A DNA stretch of 19,133 bases from Clostridia bacterium (GTDB taxonomy: Bacteria > Bacillota > Clostridia > Christensenellales > Pumilibacteraceae): contig CAAGAW010000034.1 in assembly GCA_900767465.1 (NCBI GenBank), positions 1-19,133 on the forward strand. Direction: 5' to 3'. The notes beneath the pieces are model-generated. The model made no database searches and was not told the DNA's origin. It saw nothing but the letters and a program-made list of their open reading frames with translations. Below are positions 8,406-15,449 of this stretch, in pieces; within the stretch, counting starts at the first letter, position 1, and every line of letters begins with the position of its first letter. A program made the translations under genes and the position numbers.

Positions 8406-9318
8406 TGTTTTTCTCCTTCTCTCTTATCCCCGCAGCGATTTCGCCTATCTTCGCGAGCCTGTTTTTGAGCGTGCTTTTGCTAAGCCCCAGACTCTCGGCA
8501 AGCGCGGAAAACGACGCCTCGCGCGCGCTCAGCCTTGCCCGCGCCACGACTTCGAGTTTTTCGCCTATGCCCGCAAGCCCGATTTTGCGATCGATCAGTT
8601 CGATATCTTCGCATTGCCGGACGGCTGCGTTTACCGTTTTTGAAATGTTGGCGAGGTCGCAGTTGTTCTGACGATTCATATACTGGCGGAACTGCCGCGT
8701 AGCCGCCTCGGAATTGAGTCCGAGTACCGCGTCCGACGCGCCCATCAGCGCAAGACAATCGCTCACGCCCTCGCTGTCTTTGATATACACGACCGATTTT
8801 TCCTTACGGTCGGTAATCTTCGCCGCGATTCCGTTTCGATCCAGAAGCGCGCGCAGATCCTCCGCCAAAGCCTTGCTTTCCACCGCGAATTCGAGGTGAT
8901 AGCCTTTGCCGATATACAGGCTCCCCGCGCCTAAAAACGCGCCGCGAAGGTAATTTACGCCGCAGCACCGTTCCGCGACTATCGCGTGCGGGATTCCCTC
9001 TTCGACTTTCGTCTCGCCCTCGTCGCTCTTTCGGAAAATCCCGAGCGCGTAAAGCGCGGCGGTAAGTCCGCTTCCTCCGATTACCGTTTCGCCGTCCGTG
9101 CCGGACACCGTTACCCCGTCGAGCATTTCGAGCGCGTACTTTTCGACTTTATTCTTAATCCCCTTCGCGCCCGCGCTTATCACGATCTTCATGCCGCCGC
9201 GCGCGAATACGAGCGAACCTCCGGTATGCACGAGCGCGGACAAAAAGGCGCGTTTGCAGCAGTCGCCGCAACCGAGTCCGACTATTTCGTTTTTTGCCCG
9301 CGTCGAATATCCGTTCAT
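8398..9318 (-). CDS. whiA: WhiA-type DNA-binding regulator
   Basis: This 306-residue protein is the WhiA homologue found across Gram-positive bacteria. It has a degenerate LAGLIDADG homing-endonuclease-like N-terminal part joined to a C-terminal helix-turn-helix. Signature blocks are CCGVNYLRGAFLGAGS (118-133), NRQNNCDLANISKTVNAA (215-232) and the helix-turn-helix around 269-293 (SALAESLGLSKSTLKNRL). WhiA acts in sporulation septation in Streptomyces and in division or metabolism in Bacillus. No nuclease catalytic residues are expected. I chose the ATG at 9318 because the protein then starts with the usual short polar helix, has GAGGAAG just upstream, and overlaps the previous stop as ATGA. 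A longer open frame reaching 9576 runs inside the PHP gene and is not used. rapZ and yvcK, which normally precede it, are missing here. Confidence 0.95.
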   Translation of the reverse strand: MNGYSTRAKNEIVGLGCGDCCKRAFLSALVHTGGSLVFARGGMKIVISAGAKGIKNKVEKYALEMLDGVTVSGTDGETVIGGSGLTAALYALGIFRKSDEGETKVEEGIPHAIVAERCCGVNYLRGAFLGAGSLYIGKGYHLEFAVESKALAEDLRALLDRNGIAAKITDRKEKSVVYIKDSEGVSDCLALMGASDAVLGLNSEAATRQFRQYMNRQNNCDLANISKTVNAAVRQCEDIELIDRKIGLAGIGEKLEVVARARLSAREASFSALAESLGLSKSTLKNRLAKIGEIAAGIREKEKNNG

Positions 9319-10097
9319 TTTTCTTCCTCGTAAAGTCCCTTTTTGATCCGCGACCTGAACCTCGGAAATTTTTCCCAGTTCGCGATAAGGTCGTACGGTA
9401 TCCCGAGCCTGTCCACTACCGCTTGCGGAACCGAAAAATCGCCTACGCGATCGGGCGAATGAGCGTCCGAATTGCATATAAAATTCACGCCCTCTTCCGC
9501 CATTTTTCCGATTTCTTCGTCCTTCATCGAAATACGTTTGCCGTTGAGTTCGACGAGCGTTCCGTAATGTTTGCATGCCCGCGCCACTTCGACGGCGTCC
9601 GCTTTTATCGCGTAATTTATATGCGAAACGATGTCCACGTCGTAGTTTTCGAGCATTTTTATATACGCGTCCGTATTTCGCGCGATGAGTTTTTTGGAAC
9701 TTTTTTCCGTGTCGCCGAACAGAAAATTAGGCAGGAAAAACAACGCCATATCGGAGAACCTGTCCGGTATCACGAATTTGTGGTATCCGCAAATGATGAG
9801 ATCGAGAGCCTTGCACTCGGCTTCGTTTATGTCCGCCTTGCCTTTGCGCGAGGAAAGATTCGATTCGATGCCGAGATACACGTCGATGTCCGGAAATTTC
9901 GACCGGACGCGCGTTACGTCCTCCTGCATTTTTTTCAGATCCATGTGGCGGACGTTATACATCATGTGGCGGAAACCGTGATCGGTTATAGCGATCTGTT
10001 TCAGTCCCTTTTCCGCGGCGGCGCGAACGTTATCCTCTATCGTGCCTTTGCCGTGAGAATAATAAGTATGCGTATGATAATCGCCCCAGTATGCCAT
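9315..10097 (-). CDS. PHP domain phosphatase (YcdX-like)
   Basis: A 260-residue stand-alone PHP (polymerase and histidinol phosphatase) metal-dependent hydrolase. The trinuclear metal site is visible: His8 and His10 (DYHTH), His15, Asp39-His40 (ITDHG), Glu78 (GIESN), His106 (GYHKF), His159 (VSHINYA), and Asp211 and His213 (NSDAH). Relatives act on small phosphate esters; the true substrate here is unknown. An in-frame stop two codons upstream fixes the start at this ATG. The ribosome binding site is poor: the nearest GGAG is 17 bases away. It follows murB but is separated by 434 bases of repeat, and it overlaps whiA by four bases, which matches its common position between murB and whiA in Clostridia. 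Confidence 0.9.
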   Translation of the reverse strand: MAYWGDYHTHTYYSHGKGTIEDNVRAAAEKGLKQIAITDHGFRHMMYNVRHMDLKKMQEDVTRVRSKFPDIDVYLGIESNLSSRKGKADINEAECKALDLIICGYHKFVIPDRFSDMALFFLPNFLFGDTEKSSKKLIARNTDAYIKMLENYDVDIVSHINYAIKADAVEVARACKHYGTLVELNGKRISMKDEEIGKMAEEGVNFICNSDAHSPDRVGDFSVPQAVVDRLGIPYDLIANWEKFPRFRSRIKKGLYEEEK

Positions 10098-10198
10098 TTT
10101 ACGTTACTTTTCGTCTCCTGTTTTACCGAATATATAATCGTTTTTCGTCTTTTTATTAGCCGTCGTTCGATCGAAACGCCGTTAAACCCGTATATAAC
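10098..10198. other. AT-rich leader upstream of the PHP gene, no clear promoter
   Basis: This stretch separates the PHP start from the repeat block. On the minus strand it contains TATATT-like tracts but no matching -35 at 16-18 bases that I would accept. Either the PHP-whiA-dnaE group is transcribed from murB through the repeat, or a weak promoter lies here. Confidence 0.4.
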
Positions 10199-10527
10199 CG
10201 AGCGTACGCCGTTGCGTAAGCGCAGCCGAAGTCGAGAAACCCCCGCGGGAAAAACGAAAACAAGCGTACACGAACTACCCCAAACACTCGCCGGAACGGA
10301 TTCTATGCCCGACCCCTCATCCGTCTTGCCTACGCTATCGCTTTGGCAATCCACCTTTCCCCAAGGGGAAAGGATCTAAAAGGTAACAGAGTTCCTCGCC
10401 GTACGCCGTTGTCATTCAGGGTCGTTAGTCGAGAGATCCCCCCGCGGGAAAAACGCAACCGCTCGTACACGACTACCCCGAATTCTCGCCCGCGCAGGCT
10501 CTGCGCCCCGCGGCGGCTCACCGCCTC
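10199..10527 (-). repeat. Mosaic intergenic repeat block between murB and the PHP gene
   Basis: Two related sub-blocks each start with CGTACGCCGTTG (10203-10214 and 10400-10411) and continue through a CGAGA...CCCCCGCGGGAAAAACG segment to a CCCC(A/G)AA...TCGCC end. Between them is a reverse copy of the module that ends in AAGACGGATGAGGGTCG elsewhere (about 10310-10373), with a CTTTCCCC/GGGGAAAG hairpin. The block ends with two adjacent hairpins, 10492-10506 and 10510-10524, which begin only 7 bases after the murB stop in the direction of transcription. No real gene lies here; open frames within it are repeat translations. Confidence 0.85.
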
Positions 10528-10531
10528 TTCG

Positions 10532-11356
10532 CTAAAACTCGCCGACGAGTTTTATTTCGCGCTCCAGCGCAACCCCGAAAGTCTCGTACACCCGCCGTTC
10601 GATTTCCGTCATAAGCGAAATCACATCCGCAGCGGTTGCCGTACCGTCGTTGAGGATAAAGTTGGCGTGTTTTTCGCTGACGACCGCACCGCCACGGCGC
10701 AGTCCTTTAAGCCCCGCGCGTTCGATATACCACCCCGCCGGCTTGTCGGCGCGTTTGTAGATCGATCCCGCGCTTCTGCCCTTGGGCTGAGTCTCGGCGC
10801 GACGAGCGCAATAACCGCGCATTTCGGCAAGCATAGCCGACCGATCGCGACGCGAAAGCACGAATCCCGCGCCCGCAATAAAATCGCGATCCGTAAAACC
10901 GCTTGTTCTGTACCCGAATACGCAATCGCGCGCACCGAGCCTTACGATTTCGCCGTTACGGAAAACGTCCACAAAATCCACCGTGCCGGAAATCGAACCG
11001 CCGAACGCTCCTGCGTTCATTCTGATCGCGCCGCCCACGCTCCCGGGGATTCCGCACGCCCATTCAAGCCCGCCGAGCGAACGCTCCGCGCACGTCGAAC
11101 ACAGTGTGATAAGTCCCACTCCGCCGTCGGCATACACGCGCGTTCCGTCGAACGTTATCGTAGATAACCGATTGAGTACGACCCGCTCGCGAAGTCCGCC
11201 GTCCGCACAAAGCACGTTCGTGCCTCTGCCGAGAACCAGATATCCGTCGCAATCCAACGCTTTGGGTATTTCGGAAACGGCGCGCACTTCCTCGACTTCC
11301 GCTTCCCCTCCTACGCCTAACGACGTAAGCGCAGACAAGGACATAATCCTACTCAT
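10532..11356 (-). CDS. murB: UDP-N-acetylenolpyruvoylglucosamine reductase
   Basis: A 274-residue FAD enzyme that reduces UDP-GlcNAc-enolpyruvate to UDP-MurNAc with NADPH, the second committed step of peptidoglycan precursor synthesis in the cytosol. FAD-binding motifs are GRGTN (43-47) and GIPGSVGGAIRMNAGAFGG (102-120). The YRTSGF motif (149-154), the catalytic proton donor Ser198 (SAGS) and a C-terminal LEREI acidic motif near 265-269 complete the active site. Its short length and RSAGSIYK pattern fit the type II enzymes of Gram-positives. I place the start at the ATG 11356, with GAGGT 8 bases upstream, rather than an in-frame TTG farther out. An ATG at 11344 is the alternative and would fit a promoter that overlaps the first ATG. 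Confidence 0.95.
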   Translation of the reverse strand: MSRIMSLSALTSLGVGGEAEVEEVRAVSEIPKALDCDGYLVLGRGTNVLCADGGLRERVVLNRLSTITFDGTRVYADGGVGLITLCSTCAERSLGGLEWACGIPGSVGGAIRMNAGAFGGSISGTVDFVDVFRNGEIVRLGARDCVFGYRTSGFTDRDFIAGAGFVLSRRDRSAMLAEMRGYCARRAETQPKGRSAGSIYKRADKPAGWYIERAGLKGLRRGGAVVSEKHANFILNDGTATAADVISLMTEIERRVYETFGVALEREIKLVGEF

Positions 11357-11358
11357 AC

Positions 11359-11387
11359 ATTGTACCTCATTTCGCAAAATTTTTCAA
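11359..11387 (-). promoter_or_regulatory. Possible promoter overlapping the murB start region
   Basis: Minus strand: TTGAAA (complement of 11382-11387), 17-base spacer, TACAAT (complement of 11359-11364). It is a good sigma-A match, but the -10 lies between the Shine-Dalgarno sequence and the ATG at 11356. It would start RNA near 11352, serving only the next ATG at 11344. It is either real with a later murB start, or a chance match. Confidence 0.4.
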
Positions 11388-11508
11388 GCGGTTTGACGTG
11401 ATTTTTTAACCTCGTTTCGACTTTTACGAGTTGCCGCCGCTCTGCCGCTCCCGATCTATCAAACACTCCGCGCCCGCATGTCAAAAAATTGCCCGCCGAC
11501 GCGCGATC

Positions 11509-11550
11509 GCCCGCAAACAGCCATGCCCGCAAACAGCCATGCCCGCAAAC
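11509..11550 (+). repeat. 16-bp short tandem repeat
   Basis: The unit GCCCGCAAACAGCCAT occurs twice exactly (11509-11524, 11525-11540), followed by 10 bases of a third copy. It lies upstream of murB in non-coding DNA. The surrounding 11390-11600 shows no gene or other recognised site. Confidence 0.9.
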
Positions 11551-11607
11551 CGCTACAAATAAATATATGCGGCGAATCCTCTTGTCCGACCCATGCGGTA
11601 TGGCGAC

Positions 11608-12066
11608 TCGCTGCGGACGAAAGTCAGGGGTAGTCGTGTTCGCTTGTTATCGTTTCTATTGCGGGGGATTTCCCGGCGGTGAGCCACCGCGGGGCGCAGA
11701 GCCTGCGCTGGCAAGCGTTTGGGGGGTATTCGTGTTCGCTTGTTTTCATTTCTATTGTAGGGGATTTCTCGGCGGTGAGCCACCGCCGGCGGGTAGGCTG
11801 GCGCGTATATGCAGCGTGCCGTTTCTATCGTATGGGATTTCTCGACTAACGCTCGAAATGACAACGTGTTCGTTTGGTTTATTCGGCTAATCGCTACAAC
11901 AGCGTTACTGACGCTTAAAATGACAACGCAACCTATTAAGCCTTCCCCCTCAGGGGCGCGATGCGGCGGTGTGAAACACCGTAAAAACAGTCCGCGTAGC
12001 TATGCTACGAGCCGGAAGGTGGATTGCCGAAGCATCGCGAAGGCAAGACGGATGAGGGTCGGACAA
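11608..12066 (+). repeat. Mosaic intergenic repeat block between gatB and murB
   Basis: Two consecutive versions of a ~100-bp module begin near 11634 and 11733 (TCGTGTTCGCTTGTT... then GGGGATTTC(C/T)CGGCGGTGAGCCACCGC). The first carries the double hairpin at 11676-11690 and 11694-11708. The second continues into GGCTGGCGCGTATATGCAGC and a CTCGACTAACGCTCGAAATGAC segment. From 11929 a further module runs to about 12060 (AACCTATTAAG, CCTTCCCCCTC..., GAAGGCAAGACGGATGAGGG) and contains an extra ~57-bp hairpin-rich segment at 11957-12013. The same modules recur at 18830-19049. No protein gene is present. Confidence 0.88.
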
Positions 12067-12084
12067 TAGCGAGCCGTAGCGGTA

Positions 12085-12124
12085 GCAAAAAACGACCCGT
12101 GCGCAGGAACGCCCAAATCGTTTT
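12085..12124 (-). terminator. Terminator of the gatCAB operon
   Basis: On the minus strand AACGA (12118-12122 side) pairs with TCGTT (12091-12095 side). The stem extends inward by GGGCG/CGC-type and G-U pairs with one mismatch to a 4-base loop, and TTTTTT follows. It lies about 30 bases beyond the gatB stop. The plus strand also has a T-run at the other end, so it could work in both directions. Confidence 0.8.
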
Positions 12125-12155
12125 TGATGATACGTATTAACTTTTTTGCGACGAA

Positions 12156-13592
12156 TCAGCCTTTAAGAAGTTTAAGCAGCGTTTCGTTTACGATCTTCGG
12201 ATTAGCCTTACCTTTGGTTGCTTTCATAACCTGACCGACGAAGAAGGAAACGACTTTTTCGTTGCCCGAACGATAGTCGTTTACGACCTTTTCGTTCTTG
12301 TCCATTATCTCGCGGACGATCGCCTCTATCTCGCCCGAGTCGGACGACTGACGAAGTCCGAGTTCGTCGATAAGTTTAGCCGGATCGGCTTCCGTCCCCC
12401 AGACTTTGGGGAACAACTCCTTCTGAACGGCGGCAAGCGAAATCGCGCCGTCGTCGATAAGTCTGAGGGTCGCGGCAAGTTGCGCGGGCGTTACGGCAAC
12501 GGTAATATCCTCGCTGCCCGCCTCTTTGCCGAGGCGCATAACGTCGCCCATAATGAAGTTGGCGGTCTTTTTGGGGTTGGAGCCGAGCGCGACCGCTCCG
12601 TCGAACAAATCCGCGATCGCAACGTCCGAGGTAAGTTGCTCCGAGTCGTAAGCGGAAAGTCCGTACTCTTCGGCGTACTTTTTGATACGAGCCGATTTAA
12701 GCGCGGGAATCGCGGCTTTGATCCGCGCGATATCCTCGTCGCTCATTACTACCGGCATAAGGTCGGGTTCGGGGAAATAACGGTAATCGTGAGCGTCCTC
12801 TTTGCCGCGCATACTGCTGCCCACGCCCGCGTTGTCGTCCCAGCGGCGGGTTTCCTGTCGGACCGGTTCGCCCGCCTCGACGAGTTCGATCTGGCGTTCG
12901 GACTCCCACTTGCACGAACGAAGCACCGAACGGAACGAGTTGAGGTTTTTGGTTTCGGTACGCGTGCCGAGCGGCTCGCCGCGTTTTGCGACGGACAGAT
13001 TAACGTCGCAGCGAAGGCTGCCCTCCTGCATTTTAACGTCGCTGACTCCCGTATATTTGAGTATGCTTTTGAGTTCGCCGAGGAAGGCGACCGCGTCTTC
13101 GGGCGAATGAATATCTGGCTCGGTGACTATTTCCATAAGCGGAACGCCGCAACGGTTGAAGTCCACGCGTGTTACGCCGCCCTCGTGAATGAGTTTGCCG
13201 GCGTCCTCCTCGAGGTGAATACGGTTGATGCGGACTTTCTTTTTCGTGCCGTCCGCCGCTTCGTACTCGACCTCGCCTTTAAGGCAAAGCGGAAGATCGT
13301 ACTGCGAAGTCTGCCAAGCCTTGGGAAGATCGGGATAAAAGTAGTTTTTTCTGTCCCACTTGCTGTAATGCGAGATCTCGCAGCCGAGCGCGAGACCCGC
13401 TTTTACGGTGTACTCGACCGCTTTACGGTTAAGCGTGGGCATAACGCCCGGAAAACCGGCGCAGATCGGACAGCAATGAGTATTCGGCTCGCCGCCGTGA
13501 ACGTTCGCGCACGAACAGAAGATTTTGGATTCGGTTTTAAGCTCGCAATGGATTTCGAGTCCTATGGTAATTTCGTAATCGGACATAATCAC
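12156..13592 (-). CDS. gatB: Asp/Glu-tRNA amidotransferase subunit B
   Basis: A 478-residue subunit of the GatCAB enzyme, which converts Glu-tRNA(Gln) or Asp-tRNA(Asn) to Gln-/Asn-tRNA. GatB binds the tRNA and activates the misacylated end with ATP. Visible motifs are GLEIHCELKTESKIFC (11-26), a zinc-type cysteine group (Cys26, Cys28, Cys40/41, Cys44), NYFYPDLPKAWQTSQYDLP, and the acidic HLEEDAGKLIHEG kinase-site segment. The C-terminal GatB/YqeY tail domain ends in PKIVNETLLKLL. The likely start is the GTG at 13592, which overlaps the gatA stop by four bases (GTGA) and lies 5 bases after AAAGGAG; an ATG two codons later is the alternative. It is the last gene of the operon, followed by a terminator. 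Confidence 0.97.
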   Translation of the reverse strand: MIMSDYEITIGLEIHCELKTESKIFCSCANVHGGEPNTHCCPICAGFPGVMPTLNRKAVEYTVKAGLALGCEISHYSKWDRKNYFYPDLPKAWQTSQYDLPLCLKGEVEYEAADGTKKKVRINRIHLEEDAGKLIHEGGVTRVDFNRCGVPLMEIVTEPDIHSPEDAVAFLGELKSILKYTGVSDVKMQEGSLRCDVNLSVAKRGEPLGTRTETKNLNSFRSVLRSCKWESERQIELVEAGEPVRQETRRWDDNAGVGSSMRGKEDAHDYRYFPEPDLMPVVMSDEDIARIKAAIPALKSARIKKYAEEYGLSAYDSEQLTSDVAIADLFDGAVALGSNPKKTANFIMGDVMRLGKEAGSEDITVAVTPAQLAATLRLIDDGAISLAAVQKELFPKVWGTEADPAKLIDELGLRQSSDSGEIEAIVREIMDKNEKVVNDYRSGNEKVVSFFVGQVMKATKGKANPKIVNETLLKLLKG

Positions 13593-15016
13593 TTCGTCTC
13601 CTTTTCAAACGCTTCCGCCATCGAAAACAGTGTGCGTTCGTCGTAACTTTTGCCGATAAGCTGGAGCCCGATAGGAAGTTTTTCCGAATCGAGACCGCAC
13701 GGGATACTTATCGCGGGAACGCCGGCGATGTTTACGGGGACGGTGAACACGTCCGCAAGATAACTTTCGGTTACGTCCGTCACCTTTTTGCCGAGTCTGA
13801 ACGCGGTCGTCGGGCTGGTAGGACCGAGCAACACGTCACAATCCGCGAGCGCGGTGTCGAAGTCGTTTTTGATCTTCGTGCGAACCTTGGACGCTTTGAG
13901 GTAGTACGCGTCGTAATAACCGCTGGAAAGCACGTAGTTACCCGTCATTATGCGGCGTTTGACCTCCGCGCCGAAGCCTTGCGTACGCGAGCGGTAATAA
14001 ACGTCGATATAATCCTCGGCGCCTTCCGCACGAACTCCGTACTTGATACCGTCGAAACGGGCAAGGTTGGAGGTCGCTTCCGCGCAGGCAAGCACGTAAT
14101 ACGTCGCAATAGCCGCGTCGAACGAGCCGATCGAAACCTCTTTGAGTTTCGCTCCCGCCTTTTCGTAAATTTTAGCGGCGTCAAGCACCGACTGTTTAAC
14201 TTCTCCGCTGTACTCGCGCTCGAAAAATTCCTTGGGGAGTCCGATCGTTCTGCCCTTGACCGAGGGGACGTAATCGAGGTAATTTTCCTCTCTGTCCGCG
14301 CTGGTCGAGTCAAGCGGATCGTGACCGGCGATAACGTTGAAAAGTTCGGCGTTGTCGCGGACGGTACGGGTAAGCGGTCCGATCTGGTCGAGCGAGGACG
14401 CAAACGCCACGAGTCCGTAACGCGAAACGGACGAATAAGTCGGTTTAAGTCCGACGACTCCGCACAAAGCCGCGGGTTGACGGATACTTCCGCCCGTGTC
14501 CGAGCCGAGCGCGCCGTAAGTCTCGAACGCGGCGACCGAACTTGCCGATCCGCCCGAGCTTCCGCCCGGGACGCGGGTGGGATCGACGGCGTTTTTAACC
14601 GGACCGTAAGCCGAGTTTTCGTTGCTCGAACCCATTGCGAATTCGTCCATATTCGCTTTTCCTACGATAACCGCGCCCGCCGCTTTGAGTTTTTTTGTAA
14701 CGGTTGCGTCAAACGGCGCAATATAGTTGTCAAGGAATTTCGACGCGCATGTAAGGCGCACGCCCTCGAGCGAAATATTGTCTTTAAGCACGATAGGCAC
14801 GCCTTCGAGCGCGCCGAGGGCTTCGCCGCGTGCGATCTTTGCGTCCGCTTTGTCGGCGGCTTCGAGCGCGGATTCGCGGCAGAGCGTAATAAAGGTGTTA
14901 AGGTCGGACGTTTCTTCTATTCTTTTATATATTGCCTCGGTGACTTCGCGCGACGAAACTTTTTTGTTCGCGATCGCGTCGCGCACCTCGGTAAGCGTAA
15001 GTTTGACTAAATCCAT
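13589..15016 (-). CDS. gatA: Asp/Glu-tRNA amidotransferase subunit A (glutaminase)
   Basis: This 475-residue amidase-signature enzyme is the glutaminase of GatCAB. It releases ammonia from glutamine or asparagine and channels it to GatB. The Ser-cisSer-Lys triad is readable: Lys78 in VLKDN, Ser153 in GGSSGGSA (151-158), and nucleophile Ser177 in GSDTGGSIRQPA (171-182). The positions are one residue from those of the Staphylococcus aureus enzyme. The substrate-side YGLVAFASSLDQIGP segment follows. The length is normal. AAGGAGG is 4 bases before the ATG, and the gene starts 9 bases after gatC ends, so the three subunits are made in order from one mRNA. Confidence 0.97.
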   Translation of the reverse strand: MDLVKLTLTEVRDAIANKKVSSREVTEAIYKRIEETSDLNTFITLCRESALEAADKADAKIARGEALGALEGVPIVLKDNISLEGVRLTCASKFLDNYIAPFDATVTKKLKAAGAVIVGKANMDEFAMGSSNENSAYGPVKNAVDPTRVPGGSSGGSASSVAAFETYGALGSDTGGSIRQPAALCGVVGLKPTYSSVSRYGLVAFASSLDQIGPLTRTVRDNAELFNVIAGHDPLDSTSADREENYLDYVPSVKGRTIGLPKEFFEREYSGEVKQSVLDAAKIYEKAGAKLKEVSIGSFDAAIATYYVLACAEATSNLARFDGIKYGVRAEGAEDYIDVYYRSRTQGFGAEVKRRIMTGNYVLSSGYYDAYYLKASKVRTKIKNDFDTALADCDVLLGPTSPTTAFRLGKKVTDVTESYLADVFTVPVNIAGVPAISIPCGLDSEKLPIGLQLIGKSYDERTLFSMAEAFEKETK

Positions 15017-15025
15017 ACTTCCTCC

Positions 15026-15313
15026 TTACTCCACCACGCGCGGAACGATATACGTTTCGCCGTCCGTTTCGGGCGCATTGGAGAGCAGCGTTTCTCTGTC
15101 CGTACTCTCTTTCGCCTCGTCCTCGCGAAGAACGTTGGTAAACGGCAGAATATGCGCGGTGGGCGGAACCGAACTTACGTCCACCTTTTCGAGTTCTTTG
15201 AATCTTTCGATGATGTTGTCGAGATGCGTTCCTATTTCTTCGACCTCCGCGCCCGAAAAACGAAGGCGCGAAAGCGTGGCAAGATGATCGATCTCTTCTC
15301 TGCTGATCTTCAT
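15026..15313 (-). CDS. gatC: Asp/Glu-tRNA amidotransferase subunit C
   Basis: A 95-residue small subunit that wraps between GatA and GatB and stabilises the complex. The N-terminal ISREEIDHLATLSRLRFS helix, the LDNIIERFKELEKVDVS segment and the PTAHILPFTNVLREDE loop are typical of GatC. I chose the ATG at 15313, with a GGGAGA site 7 bases upstream. An open frame reaching 15373 would include the promoter and is not coding there. It is the first gene of gatCAB, expressed from a consensus promoter whose start is about 25 bases upstream. Confidence 0.96.
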   Translation of the reverse strand: MKISREEIDHLATLSRLRFSGAEVEEIGTHLDNIIERFKELEKVDVSSVPPTAHILPFTNVLREDEAKESTDRETLLSNAPETDGETYIVPRVVE

Positions 15314-15344
15314 TGCTGTGTCTCCCGTTGATTTTATACCAAAA

Positions 15345-15373
15345 ATTATAGCGTTTTCGGCGAAAAATGTCAA
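15345..15373 (-). promoter_or_regulatory. Consensus sigma-A promoter for gatCAB
   Basis: Minus strand: TTGACA (complement of 15368-15373), exactly 17 bases, TATAAT (complement of 15345-15350). Both hexamers are perfect matches. The predicted start is near 15338, a leader of about 25 bases. It lies back to back with the lgt-family promoter. Confidence 0.92.
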
Positions 15374-15401
15374 TCGTATCGCCGTATATGTGCGCTACGA
15401 A

Positions 15402-15430
15402 TTGACTTTTTTACGTTTTCGTGCTATATT
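15402..15430 (+). promoter_or_regulatory. Sigma-A promoter for the Lgt-family gene
   Basis: Plus strand: TTGACT (15402-15407), 17-base spacer, TATATT (15425-15430), five of six matches in each hexamer. The predicted start near 15437 falls right at the GAGGAG ribosome binding site (15438-15443), giving a leader of only about 13 bases. Confidence 0.85.
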
Positions 15431-15449
15431 TACGGGTGAGGAGAAAATT

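Noticed and set aside
9319..9576. Extended N-terminus for WhiA
   Set aside because: It lies inside the PHP gene, is rich in Arg and Gly, and matches nothing; the ATG at 9318 gives a normal WhiA start with a ribosome site.
10037..10354. 105-residue minus-strand open frame between murB and the PHP gene
   Set aside because: It is made largely of repeat sequence and extends into the PHP gene in another frame.
12480..13646. 388-residue plus-strand open frame
   Set aside because: Antisense to gatB in the codon-aligned frame; the gatB motifs on the other strand are unmistakable.
13979..15010. 343-residue plus-strand open frame
   Set aside because: Antisense to gatA in the aligned frame, with no start signal.
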